A stretch of DNA of 64,000 nt from Rhynchopus sp. YZ270_cl-10 (lineage: Eukaryota > Euglenozoa > Diplonemea > Diplonemida > Diplonemidae): positions 40,001-104,000 of the forward strand of contig OZ037863.1 of the NCBI GenBank assembly GCA_964035575.1, read 5' to 3'. Shown here piece after piece: positions 24,401 to 35,012 of the stretch. Under the pieces are notes generated by a model. That model was not told the DNA's origin. It saw only the letters and a list, made by a program, of their open reading frames with translations, and made no database searches. Position numbers and translations under genes: made by a program. Position 1 is the first letter of the stretch; each line of letters opens with the position of its first letter.

Positions 24401-27400
24401 CGAGCTGTTGGGCCACTTGGGCATGTCGCGCTGTGCGAACGATCAGTGCGACATGCTATTGCCGCAGAGCAAGGAGGTCTGCAACACCTGTACGGTGCAC
24501 TTTGGCGAAGAAGGCTTCACCGCTCCGTCTCCCTCCAGTCGAGGAATGCTGACAGATCAGGATGACCTCCCCTCCTTTGAAGTCATGGGGACCACCAGGA
24601 TCCAGCTGAAGGGCGGGTGCCCAGACAAACACCTGCAGCTGTACAGCGAGCTCTTCCTGAGGGTCCTCATGGACATCCTGGAGTACCAGGACGAGGTGGC
24701 CTGGAAGCGCCTTGCACTGTTCTTCACAGTGTTGCACCGGACACGGACAGAACGAGGGGGCAAGGACCAGGAGCGACGTTTGACGAGCACCTGGGGGAAG
24801 GACTTGGAGGCTTGGAAGGCTGGCCAGTATGTCGCCCTGTGGGAGCAAACGGTAGAGGAGCGGAAGCCAAGGCCCTCGGGGTGGTCGGATGAAGACACTG
24901 ACGAAGGGAGACGGAAGCGCACCATCGCCAAAGCGAGAGCAGGACTCCCGAGCCAGGCCATGTCTTGCGCTACCAGCGACGGCCTCGCCCCACAGACACC
25001 GGCGACGCTGGAAAAGCTTCAGACGAAGCACCCAGCCGCTGCCGACTCCAAGGCCCTGGAGCAGGCGGATTGGCCCCAGCCTCAGGAGGTCCCACCGGTG
25101 ACAGTGGTGGAGGTGATGAAGGCCCTGCGGAGCATGCCGAAGTCATCGGCGGCGGGTCCCTCGAACGTGACGGGCGCGCACCTTCGTACACTTTGCCTAC
25201 AGAGGCGGGCTAAGGGCACTTTGGCAGCGCTGGCCGCAGTGTTGACGTCTTTGGCACGAGGAAATGCTCCAGTGGAGGTGGCTGAGTTCTTCGCCGGCGC
25301 TAACTTGGTGGCTCTCCGGAAGCCTGCAAAGGGGCCGGGCCTGGAGGAGGACGTGCGACCGATTGCGGTTGGGGACACTCTCCGCAGACTGGTGGGAAAG
25401 ATTCTGTCGGCGCGAGTGCGGGTGCCTGCTAGGACGCTTCTTCTTCGAGGGAACCAGGTGGGGGTGGCAACGGCAAGGGGGGCGGCAGTGGCGACTGATG
25501 TTATCTCGCAGTACGCCGTGCGCAACCGCGGAAAAGGTAAAGTCATTTTGAAAATTGACTACCGTAACGCGTTCAACTGCGTAGACCGCCTGTCGATGCT
25601 AAGAGCGGTCGACGCGAACCTCCCCGAGCTGGCCCCATGGGTGCGATGGTGTTACCTGGAGCCCTCCAGCCTGTTTTATGGTGGGGATACCATAAGGTCA
25701 CAGCGCGGAGCTCAACAAGGAGATCCCTTGGGCCCGCTTCTCTTCTCCCTGACCATCCACCAGATGGCGCTAGAGCTGAAGGGGCACCCAGGCCTGGATG
25801 GGACTTTGTGGTACCTCGATGACGGCTCTCTGCGGGGGTCCCCTAAGGCGGTTTTTGAGGCGTACCAGGTTCTGTGCACTCGTAGCTCCGAACTGGGGTT
25901 GGAGGTGAACGCGAACAAGTGTGAGCTCATCTCCACTGGTGGCGTCTCCAAGGAGGATCTCGAGGCCGTGGGGTTCACGTTGAACGAGGGTGGACAGGAC
26001 GCCATGGGTGAAGGCGGGTTCCGGCTGTTGGATGTGGATGGGTTCGACTTCTTGGGCATCCCCATTGGGTCTGTGGCTTTCTGCGAGGAGTACATGGCCC
26101 AGAAGGTGGACGATTCCCGCCGCAACCTGGAAGCCCTTGTGGACCTCGGGGACTCCCAGGCAGCCTTCTACGTACTGAGATACTGCGAAGGCTACTGCCG
26201 CATGGTGTTCTACATGCGGGGGATCCCACAGTGCGCGGAGTACCTGACGGCCTTTGACGACCTGATCGACAGGTGCCTGGCTGCGCTTCTGCATGACCCG
26301 GATGGGGCGCTGCCGGAGTTGGCAAGGGCGCAGGCGGCGCTTCCTGTGGCGCTTGGGGGGCTGGGTATCCGTCGCACCGTGGACCATCGGACAGCTGCGT
26401 CCCTCGCCTCTCAGTCAGGGAACCTGCAACTGTCGCAGGCCTTGGACCCTGCCTTCACCTGGGATGAGGAGAGATGGAACAGCGCGGCTGAGGAGTACAA
26501 CTCCAGGGTACCGGTGGCGTTTCACGTGGACAGGGCCCAGCCGAAGAAGATCCTGGAGCAGCAGAGTCTGTCATCTGCGGTGATTGACGCCCAGGCAGAC
26601 AAGTTGATGCAACAGCTCTGCATGCGAGACCGAGCACGGATGAAGTCCCTTCTCCTGCCGCTTTCCGGGACGTACCTCACGGCGACACCCTCAGCAAGGA
26701 ACCAGATGTCTTCAGCGGATTTTGCGGTTGTGACCCGTTTCCGACTAGGGGTGGCCATCCATGCGGAGGGAACGACTTGCTCGGCATGTCAGGGGGGGCA
26801 GAAAAGGGTTGTCATGGACTCCTTTGGCGACCACACCTTTGGCTGCCCCTACTCCAAACACCGCGTCGCCCGCCACAACGCCTTGCGGGATTCGGTGTAC
26901 CGAGCTGCTCAAGGGGCGGGCTTGGACCCTGCTTTGGAGGAGACCGTGCGAGTGGAGTTGGAGTCGAAGAAGCGGCCAGGCGACGTCTACCTCCCAGTAG
27001 GAGTGGCGGAAAATGGACCTCGTTGTTTGGACATCACCCACGTGTGCCCCACCTTGCCTTCCTACAGAACAGGGGCCTCGAAGTTTGTGGGCTGGTCGGC
27101 GAAGAACCAGGGCCAGGTCAAACGGGAGAAGCACGAGCGGGATTTGAACAAGATCAATACCAAGTTCTCCCCTATTGTGTTTGAAGCCTTCGGGGGTGCA
27201 GGCGACGAGGCGAACCTCTTGATTGCGCAGCTTGGAGGCCTGACGACGGGACAGACGTCGCACCTGACAGGGTCGGCAGAGTTGCGCATCCGGGAGAGCA
27301 TTGCGGTGGCGTACCAGAAAAAGGTCGCATCTTCCTTTCTGGAGCGGGGTGCTATGTGTGTAGGGATTGCCACCCTGAAGCGGGAGCCGTGTGTGGAGGT

Positions 27401-30368
27401 AGATGTGGCACCGTCTGCAGAGGACATGGACCGGTTTGGACGCCGCAGTGCAGGGGCCGTGGAACCTCTCTGTGACGATGCGAACCCTGACGACGATATG
27501 AGTCGTCCTGCAGACCGAACGGAGGAGCAGCAGGGGAAGCGCAAGAGGGACGTGAAGCCGGACCACGTGGAGCCACCGAGGAAGCGGACCGGGAGGTTCG
27601 ATTCGGCCACCGTGATTCCGGAAGGGCCTGGTCTCGATGTGGTGCGTGAGTGGGAGTTTTTGCGTGAGTGCCCGGCAGCGCAGAGGCCTCGGGCGACGGA
27701 GCAGGCGGCCAAGCTGGGAGCCTCGAAGGTGACTTGGTCGTTTGTGGCGGGGGACTGTGCTTTTGAGGCTTTGCTCTTCGCCACCGGGCGCACGGATTTG
27801 ACGGTGGAGGGTCTGCGCCAGGCGGCAGTGAAGAAGGTCCAGGGCCGCGCTGATCTGTCGAGTGCGGCTGTCCCTAATTTTGGGGTCTGGCAGCGGCTGA
27901 TGACGAGTGGGGACAGAGGAGACCAGCGTACGTGGGCGGATGCCATTGCAGTGGCGGGGGCAGGGGAGGCTCTTGAGGTATCTGTGGTCATCCTCAACGA
28001 GTTCGCCCGCCCTTCTCTGATGGTGCCAAGAAAACGGCCTAAGGCAGTGGTCCTTCTCCTCCACTCGGGTGATCAGGATGCGGCAGATGGATCCGGCAGT
28101 ATCCCGGGACACTACGAGCCCCTCACCATGGTCCCGGCTCTGCAGCAGCACATCCTGTCTTTTGAGGCCACAGGTGGTAAGGGGGAGTGCCAGTCAGAGC
28201 GCCCCATGGCTTTTGTGGGAGCGAGGGAGGCGGAGGCGTCGAACACTTTCCTGCAGTGCGAACAATGCAGCAAGCTCTTCGATGCGTCGGACGCACACTT
28301 CTGCTGTCACACGTGTGGTGGCTTGGCATGTCTGCACTGCGCTCAGGGGTCCAAGCACTGCCCTCTGTCGCAAATTGGCAGGGCGGAATACTTCAGTGCC
28401 CTGTCTTTTTTGCACTCGAATGTTCCGGCTCAGGCTGCCTCTGCGGAGGGGAGCGGAGACCCACCACCTAAACGGGCTCCTTCTCCAGCAGTGCCAGCTC
28501 CCGAGGGCGAGGACGTCGAGGAGGTAGACACGCCAATGGCGGGCGAAGAGGGGCAGCAGGCAGAACAGAAGCAGCAGAAGCACGAGAAGCAACGGAAACA
28601 GCAGAAGCAGCAACAACAAAAGGCGGACCAGGATAAGAAGGAAGCGTTGCAGCGTGCGTCGGACGCGTGGCAGCAAGCCCTGGAGGTACGGCGGGAGCAT
28701 CGTCGGTCGTGGGGACCGGATTTGGCCGCGCTTCGGGGCACTTTTGGCGACCGCCAGCAGGAGTTGAGTCGTTTCCTGGAGGAACAGAATGTGCGTCTGG
28801 ACCAGGCGAAGGCGGCGGACAGGCATCGTGTGGAGGAGCTGACCGCCAGGCACAAGCGGGAACTCGCAGAGGACGCGAAGAAGATGCATGCGCAGTACTT
28901 GGAAGACTGCGATCGGCACCCCGAAGCAGGAGAGTCGCTCCGGGCGGAGTATGACAGGCAACGCTGCGAGAGGCATTACGCCATCGCAGCTAAGCATGAG
29001 TCGGAGCAGAAGGCGACCACTCTGTTGTTGACGGCGGTGAACCTCTCCCGACAGCTGGAGGCAGAACGCATGGTGGCATACGGGCGGTGCTTTGGGGTGG
29101 TGTGCGAAGGGCGGCTATTCCTCCCCTGCCATGCGGTGCGGAGAGCGGTGGGCGACGACCCTGAAGGACTCGAACCTGACTGTGTCGGCGACTGGATGGC
29201 TCTCTTTGGTCCTCAAGGTGCTTCTCCGTGCCCGGGCGAGTTCCTGTACTGCTGGGCGACACAGCAGCCGTGGAGTGGGAACGGGGAGGGGGACGGTGAT
29301 TGCCCGGAGTCGGTGGTCGCCCGTCAGGCGGTTAGGAAGATAGCAGGGGAGGCCGGATACTGCGATACCTGGGGCAAGACCAGCGCGGTCATCGTCGTTC
29401 GGGAAGGCAGGGTCAGCTGGGGAACCCCTTCTCGGGATCAGCTGGAGGAGGAGGTGGGGCGACAGGCCGAGGCGGCAGACACCGAGGTGCGTGTGAAGGT
29501 GGAGGAGATGGATGATGATGAGCAGGAGCAGGAGGAGGACCTCGACACCGCGATGGAGGGGGCGGATCGCTCGCATTCTCTGTCAGTGGAAGGCATCCCT
29601 GACCAGAAGAAGCAAGCGAGGGTGAGGGAATTGCTGAGGGCGCAGAGCGAGGCTTGGATGTGGACGGAGGAGGAGCGGACGGAGAGGGGGGGTCTTTTCC
29701 CGTGCCTCACCATGGGGTCGCCGGTGCCTTCTTCTGTGACGAAGTGGATCTCCCTGTTCCACTACCGTCAGGGAGAGAAACAGGATGGCAGACCCTTGTT
29801 GTCACTCCCCCTCTCTACCGCTACTTTCACTCAGTGGTATGAGGTGATGAAGGTGGTGGGTTTGCATGAGTGGTCGGTTCAGGAAAAGTGCAAGGCAAAG
29901 TCGACGTTGCATGCCCTGACGGACAACCGGAGCAGTAGGGGGCAGGCCTTTGCAGCGGAGAGTACAAGGAGGGAGAATGAGGCACGAGCGGCTCGAGAGG
30001 GAATAGGCCGACAACCTCAAGCCTCCTCTTCTTCTTCTTCTTCTTCCTCCACCTCTGCAGGCCGTGGCACTACAACCTCCATCGCCCAACCTGCAGTCTC
30101 CACTTCTTCCTCCTCCTCATCGGCAGGCCGTGGCAATGCAACCTCCTCCGCCCAACCTGCTCCTTCCCCAGCTCCCAAAGGACCCCAGCGCCATGCAGCT
30201 CAGGGTAGGTCCAACACGTCGAACGTGTTCACCGACGCAGTGGCACAAGCGACGCAGCATGTGCTCTCGCCCCAGGAGGTGCAGAGAGGGCGCAATGGTC
30301 GCGGTGGTGGACAGAAGGGGAGACAGAGCGGAGGAAGGAAGGGGAAAAAGGGGAATAAAAAGAATTAG
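20973..30368 (+). CDS. LINE polyprotein: OTU-like, zinc finger, reverse transcriptase, RLE endonuclease, second OTU-like
   Basis: The ORF has 3,131 codons, counted from the first ATG in frame (MRRKALLGAL). Residues ~15-550 are Ser/Asn repeats from CAG/AAC-type codons. A papain-fold, OTU-like domain spans ~909-1046 with NDCGYVALH (Cys923) and DSHFEAVEL (His1040). A C2H2 finger is at 1103-1134 (C-X4-C-X21-H-X3-H). The reverse transcriptase spans ~1383-1690, with LKIDYRNAFN (Asp1529) and YLDDG (Asp1616, Asp1617). The R2-type endonuclease has C1936-X2-C1939-X14-H1954-X3-C1958, an RHN motif and RPGD (Asp2004) with Asp2020. A second OTU-like domain has GDCAFEAL (Cys2262) and HYEPL (His2380). A Cys-rich zinc cluster starts at Cys2429, a coiled coil covers ~2525-2700, and the tail is basic. 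All catalytic positions named are present. The true N-terminus is uncertain because all three plus frames are open through the repeat tract. Confidence 0.88.
21016..22630 (+). repeat. CAG/CAA trinucleotide-type repeat tract in the LINE ORF
   Basis: The first part (21016-21490) is a nearly pure (CAGCAACAG)n tract. It reads Asn/Ser in the LINE frame, poly-Gln in the next and Ala/Thr in the third. From 21760 the sequence is a looser set of CAGCAGTTCCAACAG variants. No stop interrupts the LINE frame. Such tracts grow by slippage, so their length is probably variable between copies. Confidence 0.9.
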
Positions 30369-31354
30369 AGAGTTAGAGAGTTAGAGGGTGAGAGTGTGTG
30401 TGTAGAAGCGTGTAGAGAATGACAGTTTGCCCCATGTTTATTTTTAACCCTTTTTATTTTGTGTTTTTGGTTCTTTTCATCCTTTGGGGTTTGCCCCCCC
30501 TTTCCCCCCTTTCCGCCCCCCTTCCTATTTGTTAATATTTTTGGTTGGCTGCTGGCTAGGACGGGTCTACCCCAGCGACGGCCCTTACCCCTTGGACGAG
30601 GCTCTGAGGGTAGAGGGCAGTCTCGGAGTAAGACCTGTCTAAGAGCCAGGCCAGTGGCATCAGGAGCCATTGGGCCACTTTTATAGATTGTGCAGTAGAG
30701 TAGAGTTTGTACAGAACTCTTGTCCTTTGAGTTCCTTTTTTCACTCCTTTAGTTTTTCATTTTTACCTTGTGAAGGTCAATTTCAATTTTTCATTTTTCA
30801 AAACCACCACAGGTAAGCACGAGACCCACCATTGTTGTTGTTGATTTTGTTGTGCGTTATTGTTGTTTTCCCCTTTGGGTGTCAGTCAGTCGGGTCAGGT
30901 CACACTTACTGAAGTTCTCAAAAATTTTCACCAAAAAGAAAACTACTAAAAAGATTATGGAACTTCCTTTTTATTTGTTTGTGTGTTACAGAGGAAACGG
31001 CTCACTCAATCCCCTCCTTCTCCTCCCCTCCCCTCCCCAAGACAAAGCAAAATAAAACTACACCGGTAGACAGAGCAACCCTCCCGTCCCATCCCCTCCC
31101 CTTTTCCTTTTGGGAAAAATTGCACTCACATACCACCCTTTTGCTTATTTGCAGGGAAGTGTTGGTTGTAGTTGTCCCACATGCTTTCTATTTTAGTGCC
31201 ACTAACTGTGTTTTCAGGCACTGTCTTGCCAGTACAATAGTAAAGTGCCCTTGTCTGGACATCTAGCTGTTTACATACTCGCTTGACTAGTAAGTACCCC
31301 CTCTGTCACTGGATGTAGATAAAAAAAGCGAGCCTAGGGCTAAGTTGAACAACA

Positions 31355-31355
<1 letters not shown>
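30369..31355 (+). other. LINE 3' untranslated region
   Basis: This non-coding stretch between the ORF stop and the poly(A) tail is T-rich and C-rich and has no convincing ORF. A run of GAGAGTTAGAGAGTTAGAGG follows the stop directly. The last 20 bases before the tail (ending ..GTTGAACAACAC) are the likely template end recognised by the reverse transcriptase, by analogy with other non-LTR elements. Confidence 0.75.
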
Positions 31356-31393
<38 letters not shown>

Positions 31394-31399
<6 letters not shown>

Positions 31400-31620
31400 A
31401 ACACGACTGAAAAAAAATTTTTTTTTGGGCCTCAATACCCCCAAACAACACGTTAAGCCCAAAAAATTCACTTTCTGATGAGCAACTATTTATTTAAAAA
31501 AATCGATTTTTTGGTCAAATCCCCTCTGGTGGTGAGGGTGTGTGTGTGTGTGTGTGTGGGTGTGTGTGGGTGTGCTGTGTGTGGGTGTGTAGTGTGTGTG
31601 GGTGTGTAGTGTGTGTGGTG
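31394..31620 (+). repeat. Satellite module fragment resuming after the LINE
   Basis: Begins TTTCTGAACACGACTG and continues through the C hairpin segment and a GT-rich minisatellite, as in the array left of the LINE. It stops in the GT-rich block near 31620, where the GTGCAC-motif array begins. Confidence 0.9.
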
Positions 31621-31624
31621 GCCA

Positions 31625-31960
31625 CTCCGGTGCACAGGGTGCCGGTCCGGTGCACAGGGTGCCCCCAAAAAATCCGGTGCACAGGGTGCCAAAAAATCCG
31701 GTGCACAGGGTGCTTTTTAGCCGGGGCTTATAACGTGGGGGGCACCCTGTGCACCGGATTGCGAACCCGTAATGGCACCCTGTGCACCGGATTAAAAGGG
31801 GCACCCTGTGCACCGGATTTTTAGGGGCACCCTGTGCACCGTTTTTTGCGGGCACCCTGTGCACCGGATCCAGTGCCAAAAAGGCACCCTGTGCACCTTT
31901 TGGGGGCACCCTGTGCACCGGATTTGGAACCACTATGTCACCCTGTGCACCGGATCCAGG
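31625..31960. repeat. GTGCAC-centred motif array with an orientation switch
   Basis: Four copies of CCGGTGCACAGGGTGC in forward orientation (about 31628-31713) are followed by eight in reverse, GCACCCTGTGCACC (about 31742-31955), separated by short unrelated or AT-rich spacers of roughly 8-20 bp. Motif identity is high and spacers differ, which is unlike a plain tandem repeat. Four more reverse copies occur at 33708-33860. Confidence 0.85.
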
Positions 31961-32056
31961 CTTCCAATATTACTCACCCAGTTTTAGAAACACTGGCATA
32001 TTGTGTTGTCCAGGTTCGTGTGGTTAAACAGGTGTTTGGGCTTCACGCACTGAGCA

Positions 32057-32770
32057 GGTTCTAGGTTGCGTTATCCGGCTGGTGTGGTGGTGCGGGTGCG
32101 CGGGGTTCGGGAAACGTTATCTGGTTCGTGTGGTCGATAAGCTGGCTGGTGGGTGCGGGTGCGCGGGAACCTGCTGGTTCTAGGTTGCGTTATCTGGTTC
32201 AAGGTTACGGTATCCGGCTGGTGGTTGGTGCGGGTTTGCGGGTTTGCGGGTGCGCGGGTTTGCGGGTTCTAGGTTGCGTTATCCGGCTGGTGTGGTTGTG
32301 CGGGTGCGCGGGGTTCGGGCAACGTTATCCGGCTGGTGTGGTGGTGCGGGTGCGCGGGGTTCGGGCAACGTTATCTGGTTCGTGTGGTCGATAAGCTGGC
32401 TGGTGGGTGCGGGTGCGCGGGAACCTGCTGGTTCTAGGTTGCGTTATCTGGTTCTAGGTTACGGTATCCGGCTGGTGGTTGGTGCGGGTTTGCGGGTTTG
32501 CGGGTGCGCGGGTTTGCGGGTTCTAGGTTGCGTTATCCGGCTGGTGTGGTTGTGCGGGTGCGCGGGGTTCGGGCAACGTTATCCGGCTGGTGTGGTGGTG
32601 CGGGTGCGCGGGGTTCGGGCAACGTTATCTGGTTCGTGTGGTCGATAAGCTGGCTGGTGAGTGCGGGTGCGCGGGAACCTGCTGGTTCTAGGTTACGGTA
32701 TCCGGCTGGTGTGGTTGATAGGGTTCTCGGGGTTCAGGCACTTTATCTGGTTGGTGTGGTCGATAAGCTG
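32057..32770 (+). repeat. 254-bp tandem repeat
   Basis: The anchor TTCGTGTGGTCGATAAGCTG recurs near 32124, 32378 and 32632, each 254 bp apart. The unit is itself made of smaller variants of GGTTGCGTTATCCGGCTGGTG and GTGCGGGTGCGCGGG. The repeat decays after 32700. ORFs across it are by-products of the repeat. Confidence 0.88.
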
Positions 32771-33090
32771 GCGGGTGGGTGCAGGTGTGCAAACCCGCAA
32801 ACCCGTGGGAATCTGCAGGTTGCGTTATCTGGTTGGTGTGGTTGTGAGGGTTTTTTGTTGCGCCTGCTGGTTGGTGCTTTGTGGGTGGGCATATGTGTTG
32901 TTGGCCATGTTGGCCATGTGTTGTTGCACCACCATGCTTCCCTGAGAGATGGCTTTTTTTCTTGTGTATACTGTATACTGTGTATATTTCTTTAGTGAGT
33001 TTCTGCTTTATGTGAGGTTCTTGGGCTACTAAAGTGGTTTGTGTTGTACTAGTCCTCACTGTAATACTATGCTTCCCTGCTGATGGAGGG
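32771..33090. other. Spacer between tandem arrays
   Basis: Contains decayed pieces of the 254-bp repeat up to about 32860, including an inverted scrap (AAACCCGCAAACCCG). Ordinary AT-rich sequence with ..CTTGTGTATACTGTATACTG near 32962 follows, which may be a seed of the adjacent 7-bp array. No gene is seen. Confidence 0.6.
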
Positions 33091-33594
33091 TGTACTGTGT
33101 ACTGTGTACTGTGTACTGTGTACTGTGTACTGTGTACTGTGTACTGTGTACTGTGTACTGTGTACTGTGTACTGTGTACTGTGTACTGTGTACTGTGTAC
33201 TGTGTACTGTGTACTGTGTACTGTGTACTGTGTACTGTGTACTGTGTACTGTGTACTGTGTACTGTGTACTGTGTACTGTGTACTGTGTACTGTGTACTG
33301 TGTACTGTGTACTGTGTACTGTGTACTGTGTACTGTGTACTGTGTACTGTGTACTGTGTACTGTGTACTGTGTACTGTGTACTGTGTACTGTGTACTGTG
33401 TACTGTGTACTGTGTACTGTGTACTGTGTACTGTGTACTGTGTACTGTGTACTGTGTACTGTGTACTGTGTACTGTGTACTGTGTACTGTGTACTGTGTA
33501 CTGTGTACTGTGTACTGTGTACTGTGTACTGTGTACTGTGTACTGTGTACTGTGTACTGTGTACTGTGTACTGTGTACTGTGTACTGTGTACTG
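33091..33594 (+). repeat. (TGTACTG)n array, about 72 copies
   Basis: A near-perfect 7-bp tandem repeat of about 504 bp. Because 7 is not divisible by 3, every frame stays open and encodes a 7-residue repeat (VYCVLCT), so the long ORFs here are artefacts. Confidence 0.95.
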
Positions 33595-33699
33595 CTACTC
33601 AGAATATGTTTTCCTTGGTCAGAGGCTCCATACAGGTGAAAGGTGAAAAGTTTTTCAAGCAAAAAAAAAGTTTTGCCTGTGAAAGTCATAGGGTGCCAA

Positions 33700-34080
33700 T
33701 CTCAAGGGCACCCTGTGCACCCTTTTTCCGGACCCAAAAAGGCACCCTGTGCACCCTTTCTCGGGGGCCAAAAGCACCCTGTGCACCTTTTCAAAATCCA
33801 GTTCCGGGGGGTTTCGGGAGAGTTTCGTGCAGTGGGTTTTCAGGCACCCTGTGCACCTTAGATACCTGTGTGGTGTGGGTGGCGCACATCTCTATAGTAA
33901 AGACTAAAAAACTAAGGTTTTTTAGGATTTTTTGGTCAAATCCCCTCTGGATGGTGAGGGGGTGTGTGGGTGGGTGTGTGGGTGGGTGGTGTGGGTGTGG
34001 GTTTGCGGGTGTGTGGTGTGGGTGGCGCACATCTCTATAGTAAAGACTAAAAAACTAAGGTTTTTTAGGATTTTGGGGTC
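33700..34080 (+). repeat. GTGCAC motifs plus two satellite end segments
   Basis: Four copies of GCACCCTGTGCACC lie at 33708-33860. They are followed by two copies of the satellite end segment (GGTGGCGCACATCTCTATAG to CTAAGGTTTTTTAGGA) near 33887-33928 and 34020-34070. Between the two is the TTTTGGTCAAATCCCCTCTGG segment and a GT-rich block. The satellite unit therefore also occurs outside the main array. Confidence 0.85.
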
Positions 34081-34086
34081 AGGCTA

Positions 34087-34369
34087 AGGAGCTAAGGAGC
34101 TAAGGAGCTAAGGAGCTAAGGAGCTAAGGAGCTAAGGAGCTAAGGAGCTAAGGAGCTAAGGAGCTAAGGAGCTAAGGAGCTAAGGAGCTAAGGAGCTAAG
34201 GAGCTAAGGAGCTAAGGAGCTAAGGAGCTAAGGAGCTAAGGAGCTAAGGAGCTAAGGAGCTAAGGAGCTAAGGAGCTAAGGAGCTAAGGAGCTAAGGAGC
34301 TAAGGAGCTAAGGAGCTAAGGAGCTAAGGAGCTAAGGAGCTAAGGAGCTAAGGAGCTAAGGAGCTAAGA
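34087..34369 (+). repeat. (AAGGAGCT)n array, about 35 copies
   Basis: A perfect or near-perfect 8-bp tandem repeat. It marks the right edge of the repeat-rich half of the window. Confidence 0.95.
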
Positions 34370-35012
34370 ACCATTGAAAGGGAGAGTGGGTGGTATGCAA
34401 ATAAGCGATTGTTGTAGTTTCGTTTTGTGTAACAACCTCCGTTGTGGGACAAAATGAATTGAAAAGTGCAAGATACACATTGAGAGGCGGGAGAGATTCA
34501 AGGTGCAAGGTTCTTCAACCTGTTGCAACTGCAAATGTGCCTCAAACAAAAACTGTTTATGTTTGGTATATTGGGAGATGGCCTTGATTCGCACAGGCAA
34601 ACAAAGGGGAGGTCTCTCAAATATTAACTATAAAAACGGGGTGGTGACACATAAAGTTGTGTCAGCAACTATGGTGAAAAGCAAAAGGAACCGAACCAAT
34701 CATGTTCTGGTATCCAAAAAATTATAATAAAAAGTGGATTTTGAAAAAGAAAAGTGTCACTTGTCGTTCCGTCAACCCCCTTCTTGTAGTTGGTTGATGT
34801 GTTGACGCTTGCACACACACTAAAAATCACCTGTTGGGTGGTGGTGTTGCGGAGCACGGTTGGGTGAGTGAACGACGTGACACTTTCCGCTCACAAAGTA
34901 GTGTGCGTAAAAAAATAACGAATAAGGAACGAGGACTGAAAGTGTCCTACAGTGAAGAAATGCGAATGGGTAGTGGTCAGAAGAGAAGGACAAAGGTCTC
35001 TGAGTGGTGCTT
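34370..35012. other. Intergenic region at the repeat/gene boundary
   Basis: AT-rich unique sequence downstream of the amine-oxidase-like gene. Only short ORFs without coding character are present. I see no RNA gene or clear polyadenylation signal. Confidence 0.5.

Larger units (their letters stand above)
20733..31393 (+). mobile_element. Non-LTR retrotransposon (LINE) with RT, RLE endonuclease and OTU-like domains
   Basis: The element lies inside satellite segment B. The sequence AATTTCTGAACACGACTG occurs immediately left (20661-20678) and right (31392-31409), as expected for a target-site duplication. It ends with about 38 A (31356-31393). Its 5' region carries a tandem pair of TTTTTTACAGGGGACCA around 20745-20780. 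It encodes one long ORF (20973-30368) and has about 990 bp of 3' untranslated sequence. Reverse transcriptase combined with a C-terminal CCHC-type restriction-like endonuclease is the architecture of the R2/NeSL/CRE group and of Dualen-type elements. OTU-like proteases are known from some of these. The uninterrupted ORF and preserved ends indicate recent insertion. Confidence 0.9.

Noticed and set aside
26745-28151. A 468-codon minus-strand ORF opposite the LINE
   Set aside because: It is antisense to the endonuclease and second OTU-like coding region, where GC-rich codon bias leaves the reverse strand open.
31625-31960. CRISPR-like array
   Set aside because: The repeats change orientation, spacers are short and irregular, and the context is eukaryotic.
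32688-34040. Long ORFs of 187-333 codons over the 7-bp array
   Set aside because: A 7-bp repeat without stops keeps every frame open. The encoded VYCVLCT-type repeats are artefacts.
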